Below are positions 25,801 through 40,800 of a DNA stretch of 64,000 nt, piece after piece; position 1 is the first letter of the stretch; every line of letters starts with the position of its first letter. The position numbers were made by a program, and so were the translations under genes. The notes beneath the pieces were generated by a model. It saw only the letters and a program-made list of their open reading frames with translations, made no database searches and was not told where the DNA came from. This DNA comes from Anticarsia gemmatalis (taxonomy: Eukaryota > Arthropoda > Insecta > Lepidoptera > Erebidae). Location: the NCBI RefSeq assembly GCF_050436995.1, contig NC_134755.1, positions 3,907,001 through 3,971,000 of the forward strand, written 5' to 3'.

Positions 25801-28800
25801 GTGTTTGGATTTTAAAATCTATTTTTTTCGGTAATAAACAATATTCTGCTATAAAATCAAAAACATCAAAGCTTTTCATAAACAATAATAATTATAAGAA
25901 AATATAATGACACAATTATTCTTCAAAATTTTATAATCTATGTGAGTAAACCACACAGGTGACCTCTATAATGTCATTTTTGATGAACAAATTAGCGAAA
26001 AACATAACTTTCTAAGTAATCCATTAAAATCATCGCATTAAAATTTGAAAACAGTAGTACTCACCTGGTTTGGTCCCACACTTGGCGTACGCGATTCTAA
26101 ACGAGAAGTAAGTCTGGCCCGTGGACGGCGGCACGTACACACACCGCGGGTCACCGTGCTGACCTGAGGACATACACAACATTACATGTCTGAATGAGCT
26201 GTTATATTTCTTTGTAACTACCTATGAACCGTGGTAGTAAGTGTGGTCAGTAGCGCAATTCTGTACATTTGGTACTTTCGAATATCGAGAGTTAGACATT
26301 TAAAATGTACCGCCAAAATAATTTCTACAACGTCCGCTGGAGGCGCTGATGAAATTTTCATACAACAATTTTCGATAGCTAGCCAGTTGTCGATACACGA
26401 TAGTTGTAGAGAATAGGGCTACGGGAGATCGATTCTTAAATTAAAAGACATCGTACAAGTAGATATGTCGAACCAAAAATATCAAAGATTTTGTATGAAG
26501 AAAATTCTCGGTCAAATTTGGAGTAACCATTGGTCCTGCGCCTAATTTTTCGTTTCAGACGTTTACATCTTGCTAAAAGATGCGCGACATTCTACACTAT
26601 CTAAATTCTTTACATTTAAAATTACATACTAAAAATAGTTCTTGCGGAACACGCTAGGTGCGCTGATCAGATTTTCACGCGACATTTCTTCTATAACTGC
26701 TCAGTTGACAGTCGTAGAAAATTGCTCTTCAGATCTAGTATAATTCGCCTTTACTGTACTTAGCTATCATAATGACCTACTTTACGTCCCTATTAACAAA
26801 TAGAAAGCGGTACTACATACAATTAAAAGCTTGTGTTTATGTTAATTGCTAATTATTCGAGTACACTCCACGCATTACACCGTAATGTTCATTTACTTAG
26901 TAGATAGAGTAATTAGAAGGGAAAAATATGTACCTAATTACATTGATCGCGATTTTTGTACTATGCAAATACAAAACACTACTTAATAAAATTACGGCAG
27001 CAGCAATAAAAATTGAGATAATAATACTGGATCTCCTTAATTAGTTCATTTTAAATATATATACCTTTAACTCTGAAAACGCAAACCCTTATGAAGTACC
27101 CATAGTCAGTAAACGGCGCCCTAAATACTGTAAACTTACTATTTCCTTAAAATTTGAAGGAGTCATATAATATGGCAAGCAGCTAGATGAAAATTGTTAA
27201 ATAAATAAATAAATTTAACCCATTAATGCACCACCTCCCGGCAAGGATCTCCTCCCGTAATGAGAGAGGGGCTAATAGTTATTGTTAGTTTAAATAAAAT
27301 ACTGAATTACTTAATTCCTAGAGCAAAATATGCATACTTTCGAAGTGTCGAAACAAAGAGCTTTCTACCCGGTTGTTACATTTTTGTCACATCCAGACGC
27401 AATATTCTTTTATTCCAAGATAAGCACGCGACGGAATGCCGTACATCACGTTACAGACCGCAAAACTATCCGCTATTTTAATCTTCCTACATAAATTGTA
27501 TCGTAAAAATAACAGTGAAATAAGTAGTTTGAACTTGCTACTTTATGTCTAGATCTTGTGATGTCTGGAGGCTTTCAAGATGTCGATCGTGGAAAAAAAC
27601 GAAGTGCATGGACCAGTGATCTGATTCTCATTCTCAGTTATATTGAGAATGGACTTTATGAACTATGGTTTGCGATATACGAACAATATTCTAACATTTG
27701 GTCTTTTTGTTGGGAAATATCCGAATAATATACAAATAAAAAATATTTGAATAATATTAAAAAAAAAAAATCGGTTACAGGTTATGAAATTTGGGGAGAA
27801 GCTGATTCTTTAGTATTAACGAAAGTAATGATTTTCTGATTGTTTGGTCTGGCGCTAATCTTAAATTAATGTTAAAACAAATTATATTCGAATTTTTAGT
27901 TTGGCTGTGTAAAATAACTAGCATCTTATTATAATGAAAGGCTTGTTTTAAATTTACGACTCGCTACATAAAGAACAAATAAAATATGGACACTTGACAT
28001 ATTTCTCCGTACAGTTGTATAATTTAACGAAGTGTTGTATAATTTAATTTTACACGCATCTAAAAACACTGAGCATTCACATGCAAATATGGAACAGATA
28101 GGTATTCACGCATTTACATTATTTTATAGCAATTCTTAGCACTTGCATGACATAGCATCTATAGGTGTTTTATATTTAAAAGTCTATGGCCGTATTGAAA
28201 TATTCGCGAAATTTAAATGTACGTGACAACTTAAAAATTACGATTTACGACATACTTTATGGGTTTTGTATAAAGTGTTGATTTAGACAGATTTTGTAAT
28301 ATTACTTATCACTTTATTTTTATCTAATAGTATTTACTGTAAGTACTTACGTTATAATATTACGATTGCGAAATTAATTGAAATATTTGTTAAGATTATA
28401 ATTATATTACGTATTAACATTTTACTAATAGTTTTCTGGAGAAAGTAAAAAATAATTGCAATATTCAATCTTATTAGGCCTTTATTACTACTCTATTCGA
28501 TAATAAAAAATATTAATAGAAAACCCACAGCAACATTTTTACAATCAAAATTAGGTAATTGAGAACACAACCTTAGCATAAAATAAATTAATCAAAACCA
28601 ATGTAAACCGAATTAAATGAATCCAAAGTAGTGTATAACAGTAAATAGCGAACTAAAAGCTTGTGTAACTAGAGCGTGCGTTATTAATAATTCACTAAGT
28701 ATGTATCCGTCATAATTGTGAGTGAAACCTTAGCAATTACTCACTACAATTAGTGCAGGTCTGAATACTCGCGTTTCTAACATTTTCCTTCTATCTGCTT

Positions 28801-31800
28801 GTCACTGGGCTGTAGTCTCAGTGTGCTTAGGTCTTAGGCCGCACCTAGACGGTCAAGAATATTGTTTGCACAATTGACCATTTCAGGTTTATATTGTGCA
28901 AAAAAAAATTAGCAGTTTCGATACAAAGTTATGTTTCATTTGATTAATATTATTGAACGTCTAGGGGCTCTACTTGCTTAAGACATTAGTTAAGGAACTT
29001 GTCCGATTGATAGATTATAGCGAACGGTTTTATCATAATTCATAATGGTTTTATTGATTCATATCATGCACCCTAAATGGGATTCTTATTCGTTAGAAAG
29101 TGCCACTTTGGTTATAATTATATGTAAACTGCCTCTGTGGCGCGGTCGGTATTATATGCGACTGCGGTGCGAGAGGTCTCGGGTTCGAATCCTGGGTCGG
29201 GCCAAAAAGTCTTTTCTGAGATTTTCTGTTAAAGAATTTCTTAGAGATTGCCCGGAGTTAGGAAGTTGAGGTCGAAGACCTCCGTGCCTCGGAGAGCACG
29301 TTAAGCCGTCGGTCCTGCGCCTGACCTCTCACTGGTCGTGTCGGTTATCCGTCCCACCAAACTATGAGAGTGATGGAATAGAGAGTGTACCTGTGTATTG
29401 TACACACACTTGGACACTGTAAACAAAGTCCTGCACAGATGGGCAGTTTCAATGAAACTGACCGCCGTAGCCGTATGTCGGCTAGGAGGACATTATATGT
29501 AAAATGACAAATACATATGTGTGTATGATAATTAATGTAACTCTTGAGATTAGATTACCAAAACAGTTAGAATTACGTTTCCTACTAACTATCTTCACTA
29601 TACATACCATGTCACTTTTCCATTCTATAAAGTCAGCATGAAATCATGACAACACACATTATTTAGTAGCACACATACCATCTTCCTTAAAAAATAATAC
29701 CCAATGAAATGTCTACATACCTTTTGATGAGACGATACCCTCGAAAGGGTGTGAGAAGGTAAGGTGTACGTCCATGTGGTCCTTCCCGCACATAACTTCT
29801 AGTGACTGTATGACTGGCATGCCGTCCGGCCTCTCCATGGGCCATAGTTCGCCCGCTCGTACCCGCGTCTGTAGGACAAATTACTTACATTTAGATATCA
29901 AAATATTTCAAAATTTACTTAGTTTACAAACCGTACTAGCTGAAGTATTTTGTGCACCCTTCGATGGACGTACTTAGATTTCTTGCTATTTTTTTGTCTT
30001 AGTTTTGCAGATTAATCATTGATATGTCAATTTAGAGTCTAAACATTATTTAAGTTAAATTTGATTAAGAGTATTTAAATAAAATGTGACTGATTCTGAA
30101 GCGTTATTGCTCTATCGCTTTCGACAATCGACAAGCGGCCAGCCAGATTTTGAGAATTTTATCTGACCCACGCCTCTAGCGGAAGCCGGGGAAAATATTT
30201 TTGAAGTACCTAAAATGACATTTTAAATGTCAAACTCTCAATACTCCATACTAGCGATAACGTAGGCAATTCCGCAACTGCTGAAATAACAATTCTGTAG
30301 CCGTTTTAGGTACGCAAGACATAAAAATTCCTTGTATATTAAAAACAAAGTCAATTATAGCACTTTATAAGGCACTCAAGTTAATAATTAGATACATGTA
30401 CACTCGAACATTACCGATTCCAAATACGGAGCTGTTGCTGTAATTGAACGACTCATAAACCTTTATAAAACAACATTTCACACATTTATTTATCTCCATT
30501 CTGCATCTAAGTTTTACGAACTACGAATTCTTGGTACACAATCTATGTTCGCCATACGAGGTAACAAAACACGAAACAATAACATTTTCCGTCAACATCA
30601 ATTAAGAGCTTTATGTAAAAAGAGAATAATTATTCCTTTCTTAGATACAAACTAACATCACAGTTCACAATCATTACTACAGCCTTAATACAGATGCAAC
30701 AAGGTTCATTATTGTGTGGCAAATTAATTTTAAAAGGCAAATGTAACAAAGTATTTCCTGTACAGTTCCCAACGAGATGCAGACGGTAACGAGAGGTTTC
30801 TGCGAAGAACAGTGTAAACATAATAAATGGGCAAAGAATAATTTTTGAACGGTACGCTTACGCCAAAATTGGATGATTGGTGACTTGGCGCATGATGTAA
30901 GGCAAAGAGTGGTATTTTAAACAGATGAGACATGAAAGTGAACAAAATTAAATGGGCTACAAAAATGATTGTAAGAATATATGTTATTGTAGTTTTGCTT
31001 AAAATATATATTTTTAATATTCTTTTAGTTGTCCTACTAATACTTCTAATTCATTCTGTGCATTTTATCCTATTTATTTGCTAAAATTATAAGTCTAACT
31101 TCAGCAGTCTAAAATTGTTTGTACACATAAAACTTTAAATATTTTTTGATCGGACATTGCTGTCTCTCTTATAATTTCTAGGTTACCTTTCCCAGGGACC
31201 AAACAAACTGGCGGTAGAGTACTTATATCCCGTGAAAGTATTTTATCAATGTATCTATCACAACGGTGACGAGAAAAGAATTTCCCTACATTACGATGAA
31301 TAACAAAAAGTGTACACGCTCTATTAAACTCTCACATTAATGAGCTGTTTGTAAAGCACTATTCAATGACGACGTATTCAATTATCTGATTTATTAGCTA
31401 ATGTTGAGTTCGCTGCAGTGTTTTATTGATTCACGACTAGACGAGACAGTGCGACTAGCAACACGCCAACTTTATCTAAAACAATTTTAGACATTTTAAT
31501 CGTCGTATAGTCAATGAGATCGGAAGCAATCACAAAAAACACTTCGTAGACAACCTCGTGGGATTAGGAAGAGAAATTTACAAATAGAACAAAGCAATCG
31601 TGTTAAATCCTCTTTCCTTCTTGTCAGTAGTTCCATCATTGAAGATAAATCAACGACATAATAATATACCTCATCTGCAATTGACTTCATTCGCTAATCT
31701 ATGTACAAAAACGATTTGATGAATCGCGAGCGCACGTTCCAGGAACACCGGCGCAAGCGCATTTCGTTCCCACGCGTCAACAAGGAATTCGCAAAACGAG

Positions 31801-34800
31801 ATAGACATATCCACAAACCGATAAGAGGGAAAGAGAGAGCACCATTAAGATTTTTGAGTAACTCGTAATTTACATTTTTGCGTACTTGTGCCTTTTCAAA
31901 ATTCAACACTTGTGGTTTTAATTTCGTTCTTTGGTGATGTTATTCCTTGTAATTATGATAAAATAAGGAAAAGAGGAATAATTTAGTTGTTGTCGAATAT
32001 TTTAATATTAACCCATTATAAAAAAAGAAAACGGATGAAAAGACAGCATGCTGTACATAAAATTGTCTTGTACTTTTTGAACAGAATTTTTAATATTAAA
32101 AATTATTTTACATGAATAAAAATTTACTTTCACAACAGACGTAAGGACCTTCAATTTAATTAAAGATTAAATACAGTGCATTTGATAAATGAGTATTGAT
32201 CCAAATATACAAATTTCTCTTGCAGTAAATGTTAATGATGTTGTCTGCTAGTTTATAGCGTATGCATTAGATTCACCTATAAGTGAAAGTGATGATAAAT
32301 TTCATATAGTATAATTAAATTAATTAAGAATACAGATCTGTTAGTACAAGTAACCGTAAAAGTCAATAAATGTTTTGGAAGAACATTATATTCTTCATTC
32401 CATTCGACATTCCATATAAAAAAAGAGCTACGGATGTTGCATCATATAGATTTTTTATAGATACAGATATCGTAAATGATCTATACTAGTAATTAACCAC
32501 TCTAATTTTAAAATGTAAAGAAGCCTTTAATAGCTGAATATTGAAACATTTCATAATATTTTGAATTCCCTTTTTGTTTGCTCGTGTTATCATGATGACG
32601 TGTACATTGTTTTAAGGCATATTTTAAATCTTGTATTGTATTTTTATTACGCGTTCCTGGAAGTTTGGCCGGAAGCCAACCGAGGGGACTGGAAGTCTAG
32701 GGGAGAGGCCTTTGCTCAGCAGTGGGACACAGAAATAGGCTAGATAAAAAAAAAGAACATTGTATTTTGAAGTAAATGCAATTTTACTGAGTGTCTTAGT
32801 CTGAGTATCTCTTTCATATCCGATTGTACTCTTCTTCCAGCTATTAAAATATTTGGTAACATTGTAGATTAACCTGTATGTTGTGTTGTGAGCCTGCTGG
32901 ATTCAGAATAGAAATATTAATTTGAAATTATTTCCAACAAGGATAAGTGGGATATCAAAATATAAAAACTCAGATATTCTTTAACTGCATTAAGTTTCTC
33001 GGATAAACCTCTCTAATTCTAATAAATCCTAACATCCATTTTAGTGCATTTAATTCAAAGACCTATCAAGTTCTAATCTCTTCAACAGCCATTCGACTCG
33101 TATAATTACATTTGATGTTCGACAAATCACAGCCCAATAACCAGATAATAATGAAATTACCGACATTTCATTGCGCTTGGTAAGAAAGTGGGCCAGAAAT
33201 GCGTGTTTCTAAGTGGATACATGTGGCTTAGTGCGTGAGATAAAATGCCTGTTAGATCGGAATTACATGTGTTATACACACGCCACGATAATACGGTAGT
33301 AATAAGGATCTTTTAGTAATATACCGTGACTAGGAAAAAGTCATTACGCGTTTCTTATTGACGTAGTTTAGATAGAATTGTTTACAAATTGTAATGAGAT
33401 TATACGGTTTAAAAAAGTAGAGAACGATCTAATAAGTAAATAGAAACTACCAAAATATTATCTAGTCTCTTTAAAATACGATAAAGAGGAAAATAATGAT
33501 GGTCAGTTTACTTAGAGGCTTCATTTGAACTGATTTACGTTAACAAGCGTTTTTTTCATATGAGTTTTAACGCTATCGAATTGATAAACTACCGCTTAAC
33601 GTACCTCAAGAAACCGGGGGTTAGTCATTCATTTATATTAAATCATTATTTAAATAAACCTTTCCTAAATCAAACTTAATATCGAAATGTATTTCAACAG
33701 TGAATAGTTTTATGACTGTTTTAAACAAAGACGTGGATTTACTATTACAAAAGGAAGGAAATCTTAATAGGATAAAATACAAATTTCACCCATTAACCGT
33801 AATCTAGTTATCCGTTCATCAGTATAATACAATATCAGAAATATTGTATAGAAAGAGCATTAAATGTGTTAGAGAAAATAATAGGATCGGCGGCGATACA
33901 CGCTCTTAATAACACCTTTGAGGTTCAAGCGATACATCGGTAAAGATGCGTACACACACTAGTTTATTACGAACATAATACTTTGTAAGGAATAACAGCA
34001 ACCTGTGATACTATTTTACCCGCCTAGAGATTGAATACTAAAATATTCTTTCCTAGGGGTGCCTACATCATAAAAGGCAACCCTTGTTCAAATTTCATGT
34101 ATCTAACATCGATAGTTTAGGCTGCGCAGTAATTATCATAAAGTTAGTCAAGGTAAAGAATTTTGTATAATATATACCTATGTCGCAGTAAGAAAGATGA
34201 AGCCGTACTATAGTTATATCCCTTGGGATATAATTATATGTCGTAACATAGTTATAATGAGAGTTTGAAGATGTCGCCGGAGCCCGTATAGATTGTTTCT
34301 AATACAAACCATAAAGCAGTTATAAAACAAAATATGTTAGTGTTGTAGTTATTTACACGATGAAAATGACGCTAGCATAGCCAGCGGTATTTGTTTTTAG
34401 ATTTATGGAAGTCACGAGATAAACAGCGCGAGAAAAGTAGAATATATCAAAGATACAAAAAGTTATGACAATAAGATTAATAATTGTAACTTAATTGCCT
34501 TACATGACATTTATTACGACAATAATGGTCGTAAGAAAGGAAGGAAACTGCATATTAATAGTTATTGATAGTAATTTTATGAGAGCAATAAGCGTGAATT
34601 AGTGCTTAGCTATATTAACAACTAGATACAATTATAAACTAGATTCAGAAATACAAAAAAGTGCTAATTTATCTTCCTAGATTGCTTTTGCAGAAACAAG
34701 TGCAAATAAAGATAAACGTGTTTTCACATCTTACACCTTTTTAGCTCTGCATTACCCGAAAGTGCAGAATGCCTCTGTCGTGAACTCGGTCTTTTACATC

Positions 34801-37800
34801 CATGTCCCATATATCCACGAAATATCACCATTAAAGTTTAATTTTATTATAATTTCATAGATCTGTAAGATTGATCATGTTGTGAACGCGCCTTTACAAG
34901 GATAATGGGACTAGCAATCATAATGGAATCCGTTTTTTATACATTCGATTTAAAAGATGATCATAATACAAAAGGGTTTTAATAATTGCTTCTAATATTA
35001 ATCATAGTTATTTTACCATTACAATTTATGAGTCGGTAATAACCTGAGTTGCGCTACTTCTATAGAATACACTCTACTAATAAGAGTTTAATGTATGACG
35101 TAAATCAGAACGATTTAGTTAAAATCTTTGTGAGGAGAAGAACATAATATCGACTATAGAGACTATGTTGAACTTTTATGATTAAAAATAGCAGTCTAGT
35201 GGGTTTTCACATTTTATTATTAGAATATGGGTGCTCATAGGTGCTACACAAATGATTTTGTCAAGTTTGTTCAACAGACTTTTGTCGGTAATATGGTCAT
35301 GAAAAAATAACAAGACATTTTCTCGTCTTCCTTTCAAATTCGAATAAAAAATTAGAACTCTGACTTGAAATCTAGAGCTCAAGTTGAAAAAAGAAAATTT
35401 ACGTCAAATCAAACATCAACATTCCGATTTTCAAAAAATATTTGTTATTTTTTCTCTGTCCATCCAGCCAGTAACCAAGACTAAAGAGTAAAAAAAACGA
35501 ATAATCACCCTTCTTAATAACCGAACAGCGTCAAGCGATTTCAAATTACCATAATAACATTGTACGTTGCGGTCGACATAATTTCTATGTGGTAGGAGAA
35601 AATCTTGTTAATTCAATTTGTTTTTCTATTATTCTCTAATGTTCAGTTGTTGACGGACACGCGACTACATATGTGAATGAAATAGTGATGGGAACATCGG
35701 GATTATAAAATATTGTTGCTATATTGGTGTTTGTTTAGTCATTTTTATTATACTGAATGTGAAATCTTAAATATAATGATCTGGTTTAATTTTATATTAA
35801 GGTATTAAAGCATTGGTAATTCTTTATTTGTAAACCGAATTGATGAACCAAAGTACTAGTGCCTTAGCTGAAAAGCCACTATGTACTCTTGATCTATGTA
35901 AAATTTGTCTTACTTAAAAGTGGCCAAGTTAATTAAAATCTAATGGAGCTAGTAAGATTTATTTGAGCTTTTTTCACAAACAAAACAAAAGAATGCTTCT
36001 GTATTTTGTTTAGAAGCATAAAGAAATGTTGCACTGAAACTAAAACATGTTAAGAGATTATGCTATGATCGACGTTTCCAGAGCACTGCGTAGACCAGCA
36101 ATTATTGTGATCATGATTAATAGCAGTGCTGTTATTACGTTATTGACAAATTAAATTATCAAGTAATTATATGCACATAGTGTGTGCATGCGCGTAATTG
36201 TGTTATAGAGACACGTTGTACTAGACTAGTGGTATACTATAGTCCAACAACTTAGTAAAGCCTTGCATGCAAGTTTGACGACTTATGCAGTATGTATTTT
36301 AAAATGATAATATCTTATTATTACTTAGATACTTAGATACATCTAACTGGATATTAGTATTGTGTTGTTTACTTTCAATTACTTCTAAAATTGTATATCG
36401 AATAAAAACATTTATTTTTAAAAGAAATAATGATCAATTAACAATAAATACAAAATAGGTGCCAAAGACAGTTAAAAAATTTATCCACTTACTTTTACAA
36501 AGCATTACAACTCGCTTGTATCAAAACAAATGATGCCATTATATTCCCTACAATATATATAAATCGTACATCTCTAACAACCAATTAAAATGCATACTTT
36601 TCCGAAAAAATACTAAAACAAACAATAAATATAAAACTCGACTAATTGCCGAGTGTTTCCCATCACTACGACGCGTGCACGGCATTACGGTAATGGTGTA
36701 TAGAAAATATACAGTAATCAGTAGTTGCTATCGACAGTCATTACAACTAACAGATGTGTACCATTAGATACACGTTTCTTTTTGTGAAACTGCCCGTTAG
36801 TTTTGTTACCGGAAAATCTTGGGATTTAGATCGAATATTGTTGGACGAGAAAATCTTTGACCTAGTTATAGTATATAGAACTATAATTTTTACGATCGCC
36901 TCAAATAAGTATCAATAAACAATCCCCATTCTATGGAGTACTACAAAAGAACTCTCTTTCTTTTTTTAACCCTTTACTGTATCATCGCTGGACGAGGGTA
37001 TCCCCGTAAACGAGGGTAAGGGGTTAGGCCTTAAGTCCACCAGACTGGCCAAGTGCGAGTTAAGGACTTGCTCTAAGGTTTCAGGCATATTATTTCAGAG
37101 GCAGCCTGCAGCAGGAGTTGATCACTGTATTTCATCAAAATCGGTTCAGCGGTTGAGCCTTAACAGATGTTTTATTATAATTGTGTTTTATAAGTCGGAC
37201 TGCCGTTGAATTTTTAATTCTAGTGAGGAATGTACACATTAATAACTGTTATAAAACCTAATAGCTAATAGACCTTAAGGTCAAAACGAAGTATATATTC
37301 TCATAATTATTTCCTGTGTGGTATCATTGAAGCCATCTTGCAAACAAATTAACGATTTAATTCTAACATTACCACAGCTTGAACGCTAATGGTTAGTTTG
37401 CAAGATACTTGTAACAGCGGTCAGGAAAAGGATTTATTCAAAATACTGTTTATACGAGGACTAACCATTCTTTATTGCAATCTCACTGAAACGATGTGTT
37501 AATAACGGAAAAAGTACTGAATACAACAATCATTTAACACATCAAGCCAGTTATATGTATACAAAGGTAGAGGTGTAAATACATCCGGACCACGTTTCGC
37601 CTATAACGATGTCAGTCTCATATAATAGGCTAAAATCTATAGCCCTTACCGGGCACGTTACCAAACTCCGGGCTACTATTGAGAAATATTCTAATACAAA
37701 TTAGTTAAAAACAATAGTAATTTGTCCGACGTGGGAATCGAACTCGAGGCCTCATTATCAGCAATTAAATAAACTACCGACCGCACAACAAATAGATCGT

Positions 37801-40800
37801 GTGTAAGTTGTCCAATGGTATATTTAATAACATTAAATATTGTTAAAAAGTCACAAATGGCACAATATACTGACTGCTACTACTGTCCGCCGTTATAGGG
37901 CTTATTGTAACAAGTTACATTACGCCAACGCAAACGCAATTTGCTCCACAGCGGTTTAGAACTCTACTGTACTCGCGAACGCTTCCAGGCTGTGTAGGTC
38001 CCGCTTAAAGCAAATGTTGTGCATTACTGGCTACACTTACACTAAGTTCAAAAGGTTAAAGCAAGACAAGTAATGATTACGTAATTATTTATATTTATCG
38101 TTATGCATTAATCAGTTTATACGAATATTTATGATTTGACGCGGAATTGTTGAGTAGTTATCTTATTGCGAGATTTGCTGAGAATTTAGCTGTATCTTTA
38201 TATATATAATTCTTCTGTAAGTGTGTATGTCACTGAACTTCTCTTGAACGACTGGACCGATTTTGATGAATTTTTTTGTGTGTGTTCAAGGGGATCTGAG
38301 AATGGTTTAGATTCAAAATTTTGTCCGCTGGACAATGTTTTTTTTATTGAATTTTTATGGCAAAACAACGTTTGCCGGGTCAGCTAGTGTTAATAGAATA
38401 ATTTAGTATTTTCGTAGTGTTAAGTATATTTATGAAAGGCAGACCTTACAACAATGGGGAAAGGGAAGGAAGATAGCGAGAAATGCGGACATGTTTTCGT
38501 TCTATGCAGTTATCATCGGTATATGTAATGTGGGTTGTAAAAAATCTGAAATGCCTCTCTTCAATTAATTTGTATGAAACAACGTCAAATAACTATTTTC
38601 ATATTTCATGATAATGAGGGTCTCAACTAAGTGAATAGGTATCTAAGAAAAAGTGATTTTTGTTACAATAGTTGTTTAATGCATATAGGAATTGTGTTCG
38701 TGTAATCCCGTATTCTATTATACAGGGTGTCCCAAAACTCAACGATAATCCATGACAGGATGAAAGGCCAAGTCATACCGGTTATAGGAAAAATAAAAAA
38801 AAAATTCCATATCACTTAGTTCAGCAATAATAGACACTTTTCAAAAAAGTTGAAATTCCACACCCTTGGTCGCATTTTCAAGTCCTGTGATCACCAATGT
38901 CACAATTTCGCTGTGTTTTTTTGAATTTCGTGATCTTAATTAAGTATGCTATTAATCGTATAACAAGTTAATGCACAAAACATTGTTAATTTAATAAAAA
39001 AAGTTAAGTTTTAGTGAGTCATCTTTCTCAAAAATATCGTAAGTCAACTTTGACGCTTCATACTGAAAAAAAAATGTACTACACTACCCTTGGCAAGTTA
39101 TTTCAAAAGTTGGCGCATTTAATCAAGATTTCAAAATGGTATAACACTTGCCACTTTTCTTGCCATTAAAAATGTTATTTTTATTTGAACGAAGAGTATC
39201 CTCGCAAATGGATCGGACGCAGTGGTACAATTGTATGGCATCCTCGTTCCCGCGATCTAAATCCAGTAGATATTTTTTACTGGGAATGCATAAAAGAAAA
39301 AGTTTATTCGAAATCAATACAAAACTATCAAAATTTCGCCAAAAAATTAACACAGCGTCAGAAGAAATAAATGCAAGGAATTTGGCTTGACTGGTGAAAA
39401 AATCTTTTGTACGCCGTTGCAGAGACTGTATTCGTGCCAGAGGAAAGCAATTATTTTTAGTAAAGAGGTAATTGAGTCAGTCCATAACAAATATTTAATG
39501 TAATAAACATAATAGGTTATAATAATTAAAAAAAAAACAATGAACGAACCATCGATCTTATTTAATTATTCTCCTTAAACTAAAGTAATTCCGAATTGTC
39601 TTCCTCTAGCATGAATTCAGGCTCTGCAACGCCTTACAAGAGACCTTTGCACCAGTCAATCAAAATTCATTGCATTTATTTCCTCTGACGTTGTGTCAAT
39701 TTTCTGGCTAAGTTCTGATAGATTTTGTATTGATTTCGAATAAACTTTTTCTTTTATGCATTCCCAGTAAAAAAAATCTACTGGATTTAGATCGGGGAAC
39801 GAGGATGCCATAAAATTGTACCACTGCGTCCGATCCATTTGCGAGGATACTCTTCGTTCAAATAAAAATAACATTTTTAATGGCAAGAAAAGTGGCAAGT
39901 GTTATACCATTTTGAAATCTTGATTAAATGCGCCAACTTTTGAAATAACTTGCCAAGGGTAGTGTAGTACATTTTTTTTTCAGTATGAAGCGTCAAAGTT
40001 GACTAACGATATTTTTGAGAAAGATGACTCACTAAAACTTAACTTTTTTATTAAATTAACAATGTTTTGTGCATTAATTTGTTATACGATTAATAGCATA
40101 CTTAATTAAGATCACGAAATTCAAAAAAACACAGCGAAATTGTGACATTGGTGATCACAGGACTCGAAAATGCGACCAAGGGTGTGGAATTTCAACTTTT
40201 TTGAAAAGTGTCTACTATTGCTGAACTAAGTGATATGGAATTTTTTTTTTATTTTTCCTATAACCGGTATGACTTGGCCTTTCATTCTGTCTCGGATTAT
40301 CGTTGAGTTTTGGGACACCCTGTATAACAAACATGCAACTAGAAAGTATATAAGTGAAAAGTATTATTAACCGTGGGAGTTTAAATATTTTGTTCAAACT
40401 GAACAAGAGTACAATATCTGTTGATACAATAACCTCATTAATAATTAACAAAAACAAAATACATAGTAAATGTCACGATAAAAACGTTAATACACCTCTT
40501 CCATCATTTTATCATTATTTATTAGCAAAAAAACTTTAAACATACAATTTATAAGCGACTTACAAAAGAGATATTATGTATCACGACAAACATTCTCACA
40601 CTTACTTCAATACATACACGCATCCCTTCTTGAACATCAACATCAACATCAATTCACATCAAAAATACTCCGTACATCAAAAGCTATATAAAATACTAGC
40701 TGACCCGCGCAACTTCGCTTGCGTCACATAAGAGGGAATCTATACTAATATTATAAAGCTAAAGAGTTTGTTTGTTTGTTTGTTTGTTTGAACGCGCTAA

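Larger units (their letters stand above)
20993..26064. other. Intron 3 of gene 2
   Basis: About 5.1 kb. Mostly AT-rich; it contains a CpG-rich patch at about 21775-22260 with a candidate cassette exon (21793-21870), two spaced copies of a short motif near 23279 and 23358, and a SINE-like fragment near 24530-24690. Confidence 0.8.
26164..29720. other. Intron 2 of gene 2
   Basis: About 3.6 kb. It holds two copies of a dispersed element (26281-26425 and, decayed, 26609-26728), a LINE-tail fragment near 27218-27275 and a complete SINE at 29129-29491. No coding sequence was recognised. Confidence 0.8.
38723..40322. mobile_element. Palindromic Tc1/mariner-type element, 1.6 kb
   Basis: The ends CAGGGTGTCCCAAAACTC and GAGTTTTGGGACACCCTG are flanked by TA on both sides (38721-38722 and 40323-40324), the Tc1/mariner target duplication. 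Each half, about 0.75-0.85 kb, is an inverted copy of the other, meeting near 39480-39580. Both halves carry the coding sequence for a mariner transposase C-terminus (WIGR, then RDLNPVD or PDLNPVD, FYWECIKEKVYS). The 5' two thirds of a transposase is absent, so it cannot move by itself. The outer parts look almost identical by eye and the centre less so. Confidence 0.8.

Noticed and set aside
29129..29200. Possible tRNA gene (B box GGTTCGAATCC)
   Set aside because: No complete cloverleaf or acceptor stem; it is the head of a 363-bp SINE with target duplications.
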